Below are positions 27,007-35,701 of a stretch of DNA of 45,852 nucleotides, piece after piece. The stretch covers positions 1 through 45,852 of the forward strand of contig CABZHM010000010.1 of assembly GCA_902525625.1 (NCBI GenBank), written 5' to 3'. The DNA is from an uncultured Pelagibacteraceae bacterium (lineage in GTDB: Bacteria > Pseudomonadota > Alphaproteobacteria > Pelagibacterales > Pelagibacteraceae). How positions within the stretch are numbered: the first letter of the stretch is position 1; the number at the start of each line of letters is the position of its first letter. The translations under genes were made by a program, and so were the position numbers. The notes under the pieces were generated by a model. That model searched no databases. It was not told where the DNA came from and saw only the letters and a program-made list of their open reading frames with translations.

Positions 27007-28188
27007 ATGAAAAGACTAATTGTTGCTGCTTTCATATTTGTTTCAACTTTTTCGACAAATGTTTTTGCAGAAATTAAAATGGGTCTAATTTTGGGTTTCA
27101 CTGGCCCTATTGAATCTCTGACACCCGCTATGGCTGCATCAGCCGAGCTTGCTTTCAAAGAAGCCTCAGATTCTGGATCCCTACTAGGTGGAAAAAAAAT
27201 TTCAGTGATAAGAGCTGACTCAACATGTGTAGACTCTGCCGCTGCGACTGCAGCCGCTGAAGGAGTTATTTCACAAGGAGTTGCAGCAATAATGGGTGCT
27301 GATTGCTCTGGAGTAACTGGTGCGATAGCATCAAACGTTGCAGTTCCAAATGGTGTTGTAATGATTTCACCATCAGCAACATCACCAGGGTTAACAACTC
27401 TTGATGATAAAGGATATTTCTTTAGAACTGCACCATCAGATGCAAGAGGTGGTCAAATCTTAGCTGATATTACTAAAGACAGAAAAGTTAAAAGTGTTGC
27501 AATTACCTATACAAATAATGATTATGGAAAAGGTTTAGCAGATGTTTATAAGGCAGCTGTCGAAGCACACGGAATTAAAGTTACTACTGTGACTGCTCAC
27601 GAAGATGGAAAAGCAGACTACTCTTCTGAAGTAGCAACTCTTGCCTCAGCAGGCGGGGATGCAGTAGCTGTAATTGGATACCTAGACCAAGGTGGTAAAG
27701 GAATTATTCAAGCTTCTTTAGACTCTGGTGCATTTGATAAATTTATTTTATCGGATGGAATGATCGGCCAATCATTGGTTGATGCTTTTGGAAAAGACTT
27801 AAGAAAATCTTTTGGTTCAATGCCAGGATCAACAGGAAAAGGTGCTGGAGTATTCTCTAAAGTTGCAAGTGCTGCAAACATAGATAGCTCTGGTCCGTAC
27901 ACAGGCGAATCTTACGATGCCGCTGCTTTAATAGTTTTAGCAATGCAAGCAGGTAACTCAGCTGATAGAGCATCAATTGCAAAAAATGTAATGGATGTTG
28001 CTAACAGCCCTGGAACAAAAATTTATCCAGGTGAACTAAAAAAAGGTTTAGATTTATTAGCTAAAGGTAAAAAAGTTGACTACGAAGGTGCAACTGGAGT
28101 TACTTTTACTAGCGTCGGTGAAGCTGAAGGTTCTTTTTTAGAGCAAGAAGTTAAAGGCGGAAAATTTAAAACTAAAAAACAAAGATAG
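27007..28188 (+). CDS. Branched-chain-amino-acid-type ABC substrate-binding protein (LivJ family)
   Basis: The 393-residue protein has a Sec signal (AAFIFVSTFSTNVFA, cleavage near 21) followed by EIKMGLILGFTGPIES, the usual start of the HAAT (Peripla_BP_6) family. Further segments are AAIMGADCSGVTGAIA, VMISPSATSPGLTTL, FFRTAPSD, VAITYTNNDYGKGLAD and YTGESYDAAAL. AGAGGA lies 5 bases before the ATG, and a terminator follows the stop. It is convergent with the livG-livF-livH-livM set, which has no binding protein of its own in its immediate group, so it probably serves that set. The ligand could be an amino acid, amide or urea-like compound. Confidence 0.92.
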   Translation: MKRLIVAAFIFVSTFSTNVFAEIKMGLILGFTGPIESLTPAMAASAELAFKEASDSGSLLGGKKISVIRADSTCVDSAAATAAAEGVISQGVAAIMGADCSGVTGAIASNVAVPNGVVMISPSATSPGLTTLDDKGYFFRTAPSDARGGQILADITKDRKVKSVAITYTNNDYGKGLADVYKAAVEAHGIKVTTVTAHEDGKADYSSEVATLASAGGDAVAVIGYLDQGGKGIIQASLDSGAFDKFILSDGMIGQSLVDAFGKDLRKSFGSMPGSTGKGAGVFSKVASAANIDSSGPYTGESYDAAALIVLAMQAGNSADRASIAKNVMDVANSPGTKIYPGELKKGLDLLAKGKKVDYEGATGVTFTSVGEAEGSFLEQEVKGGKFKTKKQR

Positions 28189-28203
28189 TTTATCTTAAAA
28201 TTT

Positions 28204-28240
28204 AAACCCCCAGCATTAATCTGTTGGGGGTTTTTTTTAA
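28204..28240 (+). terminator. Intrinsic terminator after the binding-protein gene
   Basis: AAACCCCCA at 28204-28212 pairs with TGGGGGTTT at 28225-28233 around a 12-base loop. Eight consecutive T follow on the plus strand from 28231. It ends the plus-strand transcript 15 bases after the stop codon and may also slow the convergent liv transcript. Confidence 0.9.
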
Positions 28241-28308
28241 AAAAATAAATATTTATCAGCCATATATAAAGCCCAAGCTAATGCAGCACCTGTAATGATA
28301 TATTTCAT
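28237..28308 (-). CDS. Tiny 23-residue membrane peptide at the end of the liv operon
   Basis: The ATG at 28308 lies 4 bases after the livM stop (TAAGATTATG). The frame encodes 23 residues, beginning MKYIITGAALAWALYMADKY and ending in Leu-Phe-Phe. It forms one hydrophobic stretch with a lysine at either end, enough for a single membrane-crossing helix. The stop overlaps the T-run of the terminator. I recognise no family. Its position, clean hydrophobic profile and low Lys/Asn content, unlike chance frames in this genome, make it a credible small gene. Confidence 0.5.
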   Translation of the reverse strand: MKYIITGAALAWALYMADKYLFF

Positions 28309-28312
28309 AATC

Positions 28313-29683
28313 TTATTTTATTTCTATTTTTTCAGGAAGTATACCTTTTGGTCTATATCTCATTATGACTAAGAGACCTACTCCCATCATTAAAAATCTA
28401 AAATATGGAACACTTTCAATTAAGTGTACTTTTAAAAAGTGTGTGTCATCTAATCCAGCAGTAGTTAAATTTACTAAGTAAAGACCAATTGGTGCGGACT
28501 CAATCCATAAGAACCAAACAACAAAACCTCCAAGAATTGCACCAAAGTTATTTCCACTTCCGCCGATAATAACCATTACCCAAATTAAGAAAGTATATCT
28601 CAAAGGTCTATAACTTCCTGGGGTAAATAAGCCATCTTGAGTAACTAACATTGCGCCCGCAATACCAACAATCGCTGAACCCAAGACAAAAATTAAAAGG
28701 TGTTGTTTAACTACATTTTTGCCCATTGCATTCGCAGCTTCTTCATTATCTCTAATTGCTCTCATCATTCTTCCCCATGGAGAATAGAGGGCTTTTTGAG
28801 TTAAGATTAATAAGATAATTACTACAACTAAAAATAATCCAGAGTAACATAGTTTTACAAAAATTGATGATCCTTCGATTACAAGTTGATTTAGTGTAGC
28901 TTGTCTTTCTGTTAAATCAGTAATTAGATTTAATTTACTTGAGTTAAATTTTTCAACGAGACCAATAAACCAATCTGTTTGTTGTAAATTTACCTCATAA
29001 GGTGCAGGTCTTTTTAATCCAATTACATTTTTTACACCTCTTGTTAACCAATCTTCGTGTTTAATGATTGCAATAACAATTTCTGATATTAGTAAAGTTG
29101 CTATAGCAAGATAATCAGCTCTTAAACCTAAGGCAACTTTTCCTATAACAAAAGCTAATCCACCTGCAAAAAAAGCTCCAACAACCCAAGAAAAAATAAT
29201 TGGAAGACCTAATCCACCAAGAAAACCAGTTTTTGCAGGATCAACTCCCTCAATAGCTTCAATTCCTGGCTCGGAAATAAATCTTATGATTACAATTCCT
29301 AAAATTATAATAGCAGCTACTATGTAAGTTCTGTTTTTTGATTTCTTATAATTTTTTAAAATATATCTAACAGCTAATACCATTGCTATTATAAGTAAAA
29401 GACTGAATAAAATATTTAATCCACCTGCACTCCATGCTTCTTGAACAGGATCTACTGAGATTAAAACAGCTGCTAAACCACCTAAAGCCGTAAAACCCAT
29501 TATCCCAAAATTAATAAGACCAGCATAACCCCATTGAATATTAGCACCCATTGTCATCACAGCAGAAATCAGACAAAGATTAAATATTGATAAGGCTATA
29601 TTCCAAGACTGGAATATACCAACAAGGATAATCAACCCCATCATTATACTGTATGCAGTAATTACATTTAAATTTTTTCTCAC
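28313..29683 (-). CDS. livM: LivM-type ABC permease, extended
   Basis: At 456 residues this permease is about 100 longer than the usual LivM. The core motifs are present: GYAGLINFGIMGF, GLRADYLAIATLLISEI, GRMMRAIRDNEEAANAMGKN and IIGGSGNNFGAILGG. The extra length comes from an added hydrophobic pair and linker at about residues 85-165 and a long loop at about 220-290. The start is a GTG that overlaps the livH stop as GTGA. It forms the channel with the livH product. Confidence 0.88.
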   Translation of the reverse strand: MRKNLNVITAYSIMMGLIILVGIFQSWNIALSIFNLCLISAVMTMGANIQWGYAGLINFGIMGFTALGGLAAVLISVDPVQEAWSAGGLNILFSLLLIIAMVLAVRYILKNYKKSKNRTYIVAAIIILGIVIIRFISEPGIEAIEGVDPAKTGFLGGLGLPIIFSWVVGAFFAGGLAFVIGKVALGLRADYLAIATLLISEIVIAIIKHEDWLTRGVKNVIGLKRPAPYEVNLQQTDWFIGLVEKFNSSKLNLITDLTERQATLNQLVIEGSSIFVKLCYSGLFLVVVIILLILTQKALYSPWGRMMRAIRDNEEAANAMGKNVVKQHLLIFVLGSAIVGIAGAMLVTQDGLFTPGSYRPLRYTFLIWVMVIIGGSGNNFGAILGGFVVWFLWIESAPIGLYLVNLTTAGLDDTHFLKVHLIESVPYFRFLMMGVGLLVIMRYRPKGILPEKIEIK

Positions 29684-30690
29684 AACACCTTCCCTTTAAA
29701 TATACCTGATGGCCGATAGAGTAATACAATGACCAATATTGAAAAAGATACTGCAAATTTATAATCTGTAGAAAGCAATTGAATTAGACCATCTGGCTCC
29801 ATACTTTCAGGTAAAATGTACATGAAAAATTTTCTATATGCGTATGTTAACAATATTTCAGAAAAAGCAATTACATATCCTCCAAGAAATGCTCCAAATG
29901 GATTACCAATGCCTCCCACAATAGCAGCTGCAAATATTGGCAACATATTATTAAAGTACGTAAATGGTTTAAAGCTTTTATCTAAACCATATAAAGCGCC
30001 CCCAATTGTAGCAAGAATGCCTGCTATGACCCAAGTTATCATGACGATTTTTTTTGGATCGATACCAGATAATAATGCTAAATCTTCATTATCAGAGTAC
30101 GCTCTCATACTTTTTCCTGTTTTAGTTTTATTCAAAAACCAAAAAAGAGTTGAAACTAAAATCAATGTAACAATAATCGTAATAACTTGAGTTGATTTTA
30201 TTGCAAGACCCTCGTTTAATCCTGTCATTTCCTTAAATTCACCGGCTTTAATTAAAAATTTTTCTCCATCAAAAAATCTTCTATCTGAAGGACCAATAAT
30301 TATACGAACTACTGCCTGAGTAACAAACATTACGCCAATACTTACCATCGCCAATTGCACAGGGGGACTTTTGTTTATTCGGTAATATTTAAATACTAAT
30401 TTATCTATTATTAACATATAAATGACCATTAAAATAATACCAAAAGGAATCGCTAAAAGGGCTGTAGGTAAAACCCCAAGACTAATTCCAACAGACTGAA
30501 AATAGAAAGTGAATAAAACTACAAACATTGTCCCAAAAGACATCATGTCCCCTGTAGCAAAGTTTGCAAATCGTAAAATTCCGTAAATCAATGTTACAAA
30601 AATTGCACCAAGTGCCAGTTGAGATCCATATGCTAAAGCTGGAACAAAAATGTAATTTAATAAAAGTATAATTGCGTTTACAAAATCCAT
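29680..30690 (-). CDS. livH: LivH-type ABC permease
   Basis: This 336-residue membrane protein carries LivH-family motifs: ALGAIFVTLIYGILRFANFATGDMM (the conserved region entering the second span), RAYSDNEDLALLSGID (cytoplasmic docking loop) and AAAIVGGIGNPFGAFLGGY. It is the partner of the following livM, with stop and start overlapping. It begins 1 base after livF. The protein is slightly longer than the typical 290-310 residues because of a loop near 130-160. Confidence 0.9.
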   Translation of the reverse strand: MDFVNAIILLLNYIFVPALAYGSQLALGAIFVTLIYGILRFANFATGDMMSFGTMFVVLFTFYFQSVGISLGVLPTALLAIPFGIILMVIYMLIIDKLVFKYYRINKSPPVQLAMVSIGVMFVTQAVVRIIIGPSDRRFFDGEKFLIKAGEFKEMTGLNEGLAIKSTQVITIIVTLILVSTLFWFLNKTKTGKSMRAYSDNEDLALLSGIDPKKIVMITWVIAGILATIGGALYGLDKSFKPFTYFNNMLPIFAAAIVGGIGNPFGAFLGGYVIAFSEILLTYAYRKFFMYILPESMEPDGLIQLLSTDYKFAVSFSILVIVLLYRPSGIFKGKVL

Positions 30691-30691
30691 A

Positions 30692-31399
30692 TTAACCGCC
30701 TAGAAAAGAGCTTCTTACTCTTGGGTCTTCTAGTAATTCTTTTCCAGTGCCAGAGTGCCGATTCTCGCCAGTCACCAAAACATAGCCTCTATCAGAAATA
30801 TTTAATGCTTGTTTTGCATTTTGCTCAATCATTAAAATTGCTACATTGGTTCTTTTCACTTTTACGATATGATCAAATAATTCATCCATCACAATAGGTG
30901 AGACACCTGCGGTTGGTTCATCCAGCATTAATACAGATGGCTTAATCATAAGTGCTCTACCTAATGCAACCTGTTGTCTTTGTCCTCCAGATAACTCCCC
31001 AACTAATTGATTTTTTTTTTCTTTTAGAATTGGAAACAAATCAAAAATTTCATTGATTGTCTCTTTAAATTCAGTATTTATTAAGAAAGCACCCATTTCT
31101 AAATTTTCTTCCACCGTCATACCAGCAAAAACATTTTTTGTTTGAGGTACAAATGAAATTCCCTCTTTTACTCTGTCTTGTGGAGAAAGTTTTGAAATAT
31201 CCTTTCCATTAATTATTACTGATCCAGACTTTAAATTTAATAAACCTAGCATTGCTTTCATTGCAGTAGATTTTCCAGCTCCGTTAGGTCCAAGGATTGA
31301 TACTATTTCTCCTTTTTCAACATTTACCGAACATGAATTAATTATATCAGGTCCATTCCCATATCCACCGGTCATGTTATTTCCCTCAAAAAAAGCCAT
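30692..31399 (-). CDS. livF: LivF-type ABC ATPase
   Basis: The 235-residue ATPase shows Walker A GPNGAGKSTA, Q-loop FVPQTKNVFAGMTVEENLEMG, signature LSGGQRQQVALGRAL and Walker B VLMLDEPTAGVSP. It ends ...VRSSFLGG, which is typical of LivF. It pairs with the livG product as the ATPase heterodimer of the second HAAT transporter. It starts 1 base after livG. Confidence 0.93.
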   Translation of the reverse strand: MAFFEGNNMTGGYGNGPDIINSCSVNVEKGEIVSILGPNGAGKSTAMKAMLGLLNLKSGSVIINGKDISKLSPQDRVKEGISFVPQTKNVFAGMTVEENLEMGAFLINTEFKETINEIFDLFPILKEKKNQLVGELSGGQRQQVALGRALMIKPSVLMLDEPTAGVSPIVMDELFDHIVKVKRTNVAILMIEQNAKQALNISDRGYVLVTGENRHSGTGKELLEDPRVRSSFLGG

Positions 31400-31400
31400 A

Positions 31401-32186
31401 TTAATTATTCTTTAATTTCGAACCCCTGCCTAAATAACTTTCAATAACCTTTTCATCTTTTTTTGCATCCTCAACTGAGCCTTCGAAAAGAACAGAGCCT
31501 TCTGCCATTACAATTACTGGATCGCATAATCTTCCTATAAAATCCATGTCATGTTCAATCATACAAAAGGTGTAACCCTTTTCTTTATTAAGTTTTTCAA
31601 TAGCTGTTCCAAGATCCTTTAGTAAAGTTCTATTAACACCAGCACCTACCTCATCTAACAATACTAATTTTGCATCAACCATCATTGTTCGACCGAGTTC
31701 TAATAATTTTTTTTGTCCTCCAGATAAATTTCCTGCTAATTCATTTTTTAAATTACCAAGATTAAGAAAATCAATAACCCCCATTGCCTTTTCCTTAATT
31801 TGACTTTCTTCTTTTGCAACTAGTGAGGGCTTTAACAAAGCATTCATCAATTTTTCTCCAGATTGATTTCCTGGAACCATCATAAGATTTTCTAAAACAG
31901 ACAAATTTGTAAATTCATGGGATATTTGAAAAGTTCTAAGTAGTCCTTTTGAAAATAATTCATAGGAAGGAACGTCAGTAATATCTTCATTATTAAAAAT
32001 TACACTGCCAGCTGAAGATTTTAAATTTCCAGCGATGAGATTGAACAAAGTGGTCTTGCCAGAACCATTAGGTCCAATAATACCTGTAATAGTTTCCTTT
32101 TTAACTTTAAGAGAACACTCAGATACTGCTGCTAGTCCTCCAAAATATTTTGACAAATTATTAATTTCTAAAATATTTTGTGACAT
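31401..32186 (-). CDS. livG: LivG-type ABC ATPase
   Basis: The 261-residue ATPase has Walker A GPNGSGKTTLF, the LivG segment LLRTFQISHEF, signature LSGGQKKLLELGRTM and an altered Walker B continuation LVLLDEVGAGVN, where most relatives have DEPxAGxN. MIEHDMDFI is the H-loop. It starts 3 bases after the proC-like gene and begins the second livGFHM set. Confidence 0.93.
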   Translation of the reverse strand: MSQNILEINNLSKYFGGLAAVSECSLKVKKETITGIIGPNGSGKTTLFNLIAGNLKSSAGSVIFNNEDITDVPSYELFSKGLLRTFQISHEFTNLSVLENLMMVPGNQSGEKLMNALLKPSLVAKEESQIKEKAMGVIDFLNLGNLKNELAGNLSGGQKKLLELGRTMMVDAKLVLLDEVGAGVNRTLLKDLGTAIEKLNKEKGYTFCMIEHDMDFIGRLCDPVIVMAEGSVLFEGSVEDAKKDEKVIESYLGRGSKLKNN

Positions 32187-32189
32187 TAA

Positions 32190-32957
32190 TTATTTGCTTA
32201 GTCTTTTGTGTATATCATTCAAAGTTTTTACAACTGAATTATAAACACCTTTACTTCTCATAAGTTTAAGACCTTGCTCATTTAATCCTTTAGGTGTTTG
32301 AGACTCTTTTACTAAATATTTGAGTTCCTTCTTTGAGTTTACAATCGCATCTTCAGATAAAGCTACAAACAAAGATGTTATGTATTTCTGTGCATCTTGC
32401 CTCTTTACCCCTTTTTTTACCAACCAGTCACTCATAATTTTTAAAATTTCATAATAAGCGGCCATCATGCCCGATGTTGACCAAAAATTGATTGATAATT
32501 TTTCATTTTTGATCTCTACAGTTGAGCCAACTTTATCAAAAAAATTTTTGACTTTTTTGTTTGGAGGACAAATTGGAACTGGTCCTTTTTTTAGGGAAAT
32601 TGGAGGCAACGGTATCGCTCTTACTATGTCTGATTTAACTTTTATCATTTTTTTTAATTGCGGGATCGTGATTGTTGAAATAAAACTTATTATGGTTTGA
32701 TTTGATTTAAATTTAAGATTTTTTAATATTTTTTTACCTACAGTTGGTGTGACTGCCAAAAATATCCAACTACAGCTATCAATTATTTTTTGATTACTCT
32801 TTTCAATGGAAATCTTTCTAAATTTTTTTTTAAGATTTTTGGAGATTTTTTTATTTCGTGAGGAGACAAATATTCTGTTATATTTTATAGATGAATTGCA
32901 AACACCAGTAATAACTGATGACGTAATTTTACCAGTTCCAATAAAACCTAATTTCAT
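32190..32957 (-). CDS. Pyrroline-5-carboxylate reductase-like protein
   Basis: The 255-residue protein begins with a Rossmann motif, LGFIGTGKITSSVITG, has FLAVTPTVGKKI and AIPLPPISLKKGP in the first domain, and ends with a helical dimerisation domain (STSGMMAAYYEIL, TPKGLNEQGL) like ProC. The active-site loop differs from typical ProC (SGMMA in place of PGGTT), so it may act on another imine or be a ProC paralogue. It lies between glaH and livG in one transcript. High Lys content and several rare substitutions suggest faster divergence than the ABC genes around it. Confidence 0.75.
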   Translation of the reverse strand: MKLGFIGTGKITSSVITGVCNSSIKYNRIFVSSRNKKISKNLKKKFRKISIEKSNQKIIDSCSWIFLAVTPTVGKKILKNLKFKSNQTIISFISTITIPQLKKMIKVKSDIVRAIPLPPISLKKGPVPICPPNKKVKNFFDKVGSTVEIKNEKLSINFWSTSGMMAAYYEILKIMSDWLVKKGVKRQDAQKYITSLFVALSEDAIVNSKKELKYLVKESQTPKGLNEQGLKLMRSKGVYNSVVKTLNDIHKRLSK

Positions 32958-32987
32958 AATTTAAATACTTATAAAGAATTGTTTATA

Positions 32988-33902
32988 TTAATTAATAAAA
33001 AAAGAACCCCTTATTCTTAATAATTCTCTACTTAAATCTTTATTTTCTTTAAAGGGTCTTCGTCCGTGAAGCCAAAAATAGTTGTTTGCTACAATTGAAG
33101 ATCCGACTGGAAGTTTTGTAATTATCTTATTTTTACTCTCTTCTAAGTTGTCAGATAACTTTTGTAAAAAAATACCTTGTTTCATATTTTTTGGTTCTGG
33201 AAACTGATCTATGTATGAAATCTGAGCCCTACCGTTTTGATCTGTTGAAAATATAGGGTGTTCAACTTTATAATCAATTTTTTTGCTTTTTGGTGATCCC
33301 CAAAGAAAATTTTCCTGTCCAGTTGGATCATTTAACAATTCATCACAATGTTCCCAATCATCCAGATGCAACATGGCAGTTTCGCCACCTTCTGCATTTC
33401 TTTCTTCTAATTTTGACATTAATAGCCAATCAGTTTTTTCTTTTACGTAAGTACCATCTGTATGAAGATCCATATTTGTATACGCTTTTCTTAAATAAGA
33501 GTCACTTTTATCTACATGCTTTACATGAAATCTTGCGTAATATTTACCAGCCATTGCATCATAATTTGGTATACCAATCAAATGTGAAACAGCCGTTGAT
33601 AATTTTACTAAAAAATTGTCGTCAATTTTTGAGTTTAAATTCTGAGGCTTAATAATAAAACATCCAGTATTTCGATCTTGTAAAGTTTTATTCAAAAATT
33701 TTGATAATTTATTATCACTCAAGTCGTCTAGACTTTTTGCAATTGTGAATCTTGTAAAAGGTTTATATTCTAGAGCTGTAATATCGAACTTATTAAATGG
33801 AAAAATAAGTTTACTCAAAACTTCATCACTAATGTCAATGTTGACAATTCTAGATGACAGCTGGTGTTTTTCTATTTGAAATCCATCAATTTTTTCGCTC
33901 AT
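32988..33902 (-). CDS. glaH: Glutarate 2-hydroxylase (CsiD/GlaH), Fe(II)/2-oxoglutarate oxygenase
   Basis: The 304 residues line up along almost the whole length with Escherichia coli CsiD/GlaH as I remember it: ALEYKPFTRFTIAKSLDDL, AVSHLIGIPNYDAMAGKYYA, HVDKSDSYLRKAYTNMDLHT, HLDDWEH, YIDQFPEPKN and NNYFWLHGRRPF. The iron ligands are HTD in DLHTDGTYV and the His of WLHGR; the co-substrate Arg is in RELLRIRG. GlaH turns glutarate into L-2-hydroxyglutarate with 2-oxoglutarate and oxygen, in lysine/5-aminovalerate breakdown. The usual partner lhgO is not in this window. The ATG overlaps the azlD stop as ATGA. Confidence 0.9.
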   Translation of the reverse strand: MSEKIDGFQIEKHQLSSRIVNIDISDEVLSKLIFPFNKFDITALEYKPFTRFTIAKSLDDLSDNKLSKFLNKTLQDRNTGCFIIKPQNLNSKIDDNFLVKLSTAVSHLIGIPNYDAMAGKYYARFHVKHVDKSDSYLRKAYTNMDLHTDGTYVKEKTDWLLMSKLEERNAEGGETAMLHLDDWEHCDELLNDPTGQENFLWGSPKSKKIDYKVEHPIFSTDQNGRAQISYIDQFPEPKNMKQGIFLQKLSDNLEESKNKIITKLPVGSSIVANNYFWLHGRRPFKENKDLSRELLRIRGSFFIN

Positions 33903-34222
33903 ACAAAACTTGTGATAAGAGATAGTATGATAGCAGAGAAAATCGTGGGGTAAACTAAATTTTTTTTAGTTAAAAAGAAAATAATTATACATAGAGTAAC
34001 CACAAAAATTCTGACTAATAAATCTACCTCTGATAATGATCCTAATGGAAAAATAACTATTCGAGCAATTAGTGCAGCAAGAGTTGAATAAGCTAGACAA
34101 TTAAACCATCTGAACATTTTTGATGTTTCTTTAATTCTTTCTGAGCTAACAACTCCCAAAAATCTTGATAAATATGTAGCTAGAGATGTGACAAATATAA
34201 CAATTAAAATATTACTTGCCAT
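33899..34222 (-). CDS. azlD: AzlD-family branched-chain amino-acid exporter subunit
   Basis: This small membrane protein of 107 residues has about four hydrophobic segments and the AzlD pattern: TYLSRFLGVV near the start and LAYSTLAALIARIVIFP. I use the ATG at 34222, because GGAG lies 7 bases upstream; the TTG at 34234 is an alternative that adds four residues. It overlaps the azlC end by 11 bases and the glaH start by 4, so the three are translated together. AzlCD exports branched-chain and related amino acids. Confidence 0.85.
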   Translation of the reverse strand: MASNILIVIFVTSLATYLSRFLGVVSSERIKETSKMFRWFNCLAYSTLAALIARIVIFPLGSLSEVDLLVRIFVVTLCIIIFFLTKKNLVYPTIFSAIILSLITSFV

Positions 34223-34916
34223 TTTTTTCTCCAATAAAAAACGCTACAGTGCCAGCAATAAAGCCACCAAACAAAATGCACCACTCGGCTGATAAAAAAT
34301 AAAAAATAGGGCCGAGCGTTGCGCCTAAAATAACCGATAAACTTATTTGAAAAGTCTTCATAGCTCCAACCATCATGCATATAAAATATATTGGATTTAT
34401 AATTGCTAAACCAATAAGTATGTCTTTGTTTAAAAAATCAGAGGCTACATAGCCAATAATTGTTGAGAATATCGCAACAGACCAAGTTGCTACTCCAATT
34501 CCAATCCAAAAATCAATTCTATTTTCTTTTTCTATACTTTCATAGTTGTCTTTCATTATCAGCCACGAAGAAACTGCTATAAAATGACAAGATAAATAAT
34601 ATTTCCATCTTGGTTGGTCTTGATGCATCAACAACGGCATTAGCGCAACAGTCATTGGATATAATCTCGCATTAACTAACCAAACGGCCAAAAAAATATT
34701 TATTAAAGATGCTCCAATTAATATTGACTCAGCCATTACAAGTGAGCCGGGTAAAGCGTATGTAAGGAAAGTTGAAAAAATACTTTGTTGGATTGTGAAA
34801 CCTAAGTTTTTTAACAGTGCTCCTATTGCAATAAAACTTGCACCTAAGGCTATGGCAGGACTACCAACACCTTTTATAGCGCTAAAGCCTTTTAAAAAAT
34901 ACTTTGTGCTAATCAT
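34212..34916 (-). CDS. azlC: AzlC-family amino-acid exporter subunit
   Basis: The 234-residue membrane protein shows AzlC features: FSAIKGVGSPAIALGASFIA near the N-terminus, LTYALPGSLVMAESILIGAS, and VWLVNARLYPMTVALMPLL, followed by GYVASDFLNKD. With azlD it forms a two-subunit exporter. Its ATG overlaps the livF stop (TAATG), so an export system is translated from the same message as an importer for similar solutes. Confidence 0.88.
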   Translation of the reverse strand: MISTKYFLKGFSAIKGVGSPAIALGASFIAIGALLKNLGFTIQQSIFSTFLTYALPGSLVMAESILIGASLINIFLAVWLVNARLYPMTVALMPLLMHQDQPRWKYYLSCHFIAVSSWLIMKDNYESIEKENRIDFWIGIGVATWSVAIFSTIIGYVASDFLNKDILIGLAIINPIYFICMMVGAMKTFQISLSVILGATLGPIFYFLSAEWCILFGGFIAGTVAFFIGEKNGK

Positions 34917-35701
34917 TAACCACCTAAAAACAGGCGACCAACATCCGGATTATTTAAAAGATCATCCCCTTTACCTGCAATTGCAGTCTGACCAGATACT
35001 AGCACGTAACCAATATCTGCGAACTCGAGTCCTTTTTTAGCATTTTGTTCAACTAAAATGATTGTCTTTTTTTCATTCTCTTGGAGATCTCTTAAAATTT
35101 CGAATACCATATCAATATATCTTGGCTCTAAACCAATTGATGGTTCGTCAACTAATAATACTGATGGCTTCATTACCAATGCTCTAGAAATTTCTAATAA
35201 TCTTCTTTCCCCACCCGATAATACTTTTGCAGGTTGGTTTCTTCTATTCCTTAATCTTTCATACTTTTCAAAAATTCGCTCAGCTTCCACGTAAGATTCT
35301 TCTGTTTTTTCTTTAATGAAACCACCCATTAATAAATTTTCCTCTACAGTCATATCTGGAAAAACAGAATTATCTTGCAATATATATGCTATTCCTACAG
35401 TTTTTAATTTTTCAGCTGGGGTTAGATTTGTAATTTCTTTTCCATCAATTTCTATTTGCCCAGAAAAAATATTTGTAAAACCATAAATTGAGTGAAGAAT
35501 TGTTGATTTGCCAGCCCCATTGGGACCTATTAAACATAGTGACTGGGCTTTACTTACGAAAAGATCAAAATTATGTAAAATTTCCATTTTTCCATAACCT
35601 GCATTCATATTTTTAATTGTAAGATGCAAATTTGATGGTGACAGTTTTTTTAAATCTTCAGCTACCGGCGCCTTACCTAAAACTTCATATTGATTAGACA
35701 T
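34916..35701 (-). CDS. livF: LivF-type ABC ATPase
   Basis: The 261-residue ATPase has an N-terminal extension of about 25 residues before the domain. It carries Walker A GPNGAGKSTIL, Q-loop YILQDNSVFPDMTVEENLLMG, signature LSGGERRLLEISRAL and Walker B VLLVDEPSIGLEP. It ends VGRLFLGG as LivF proteins do. Stop and start overlap both neighbours (TAATG), so translation is coupled to livG upstream and azlC downstream. Confidence 0.93.
   Translation of the reverse strand: MSNQYEVLGKAPVAEDLKKLSPSNLHLTIKNMNAGYGKMEILHNFDLFVSKAQSLCLIGPNGAGKSTILHSIYGFTNIFSGQIEIDGKEITNLTPAEKLKTVGIAYILQDNSVFPDMTVEENLLMGGFIKEKTEESYVEAERIFEKYERLRNRRNQPAKVLSGGERRLLEISRALVMKPSVLLVDEPSIGLEPRYIDMVFEILRDLQENEKKTIILVEQNAKKGLEFADIGYVLVSGQTAIAGKGDDLLNNPDVGRLFLGG

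Noticed and set aside
33290-33652. 120-codon plus-strand frame opposite glaH
   Set aside because: Antisense shadow of a well-supported enzyme; composition rich in His and Leu typical of a reversed frame.
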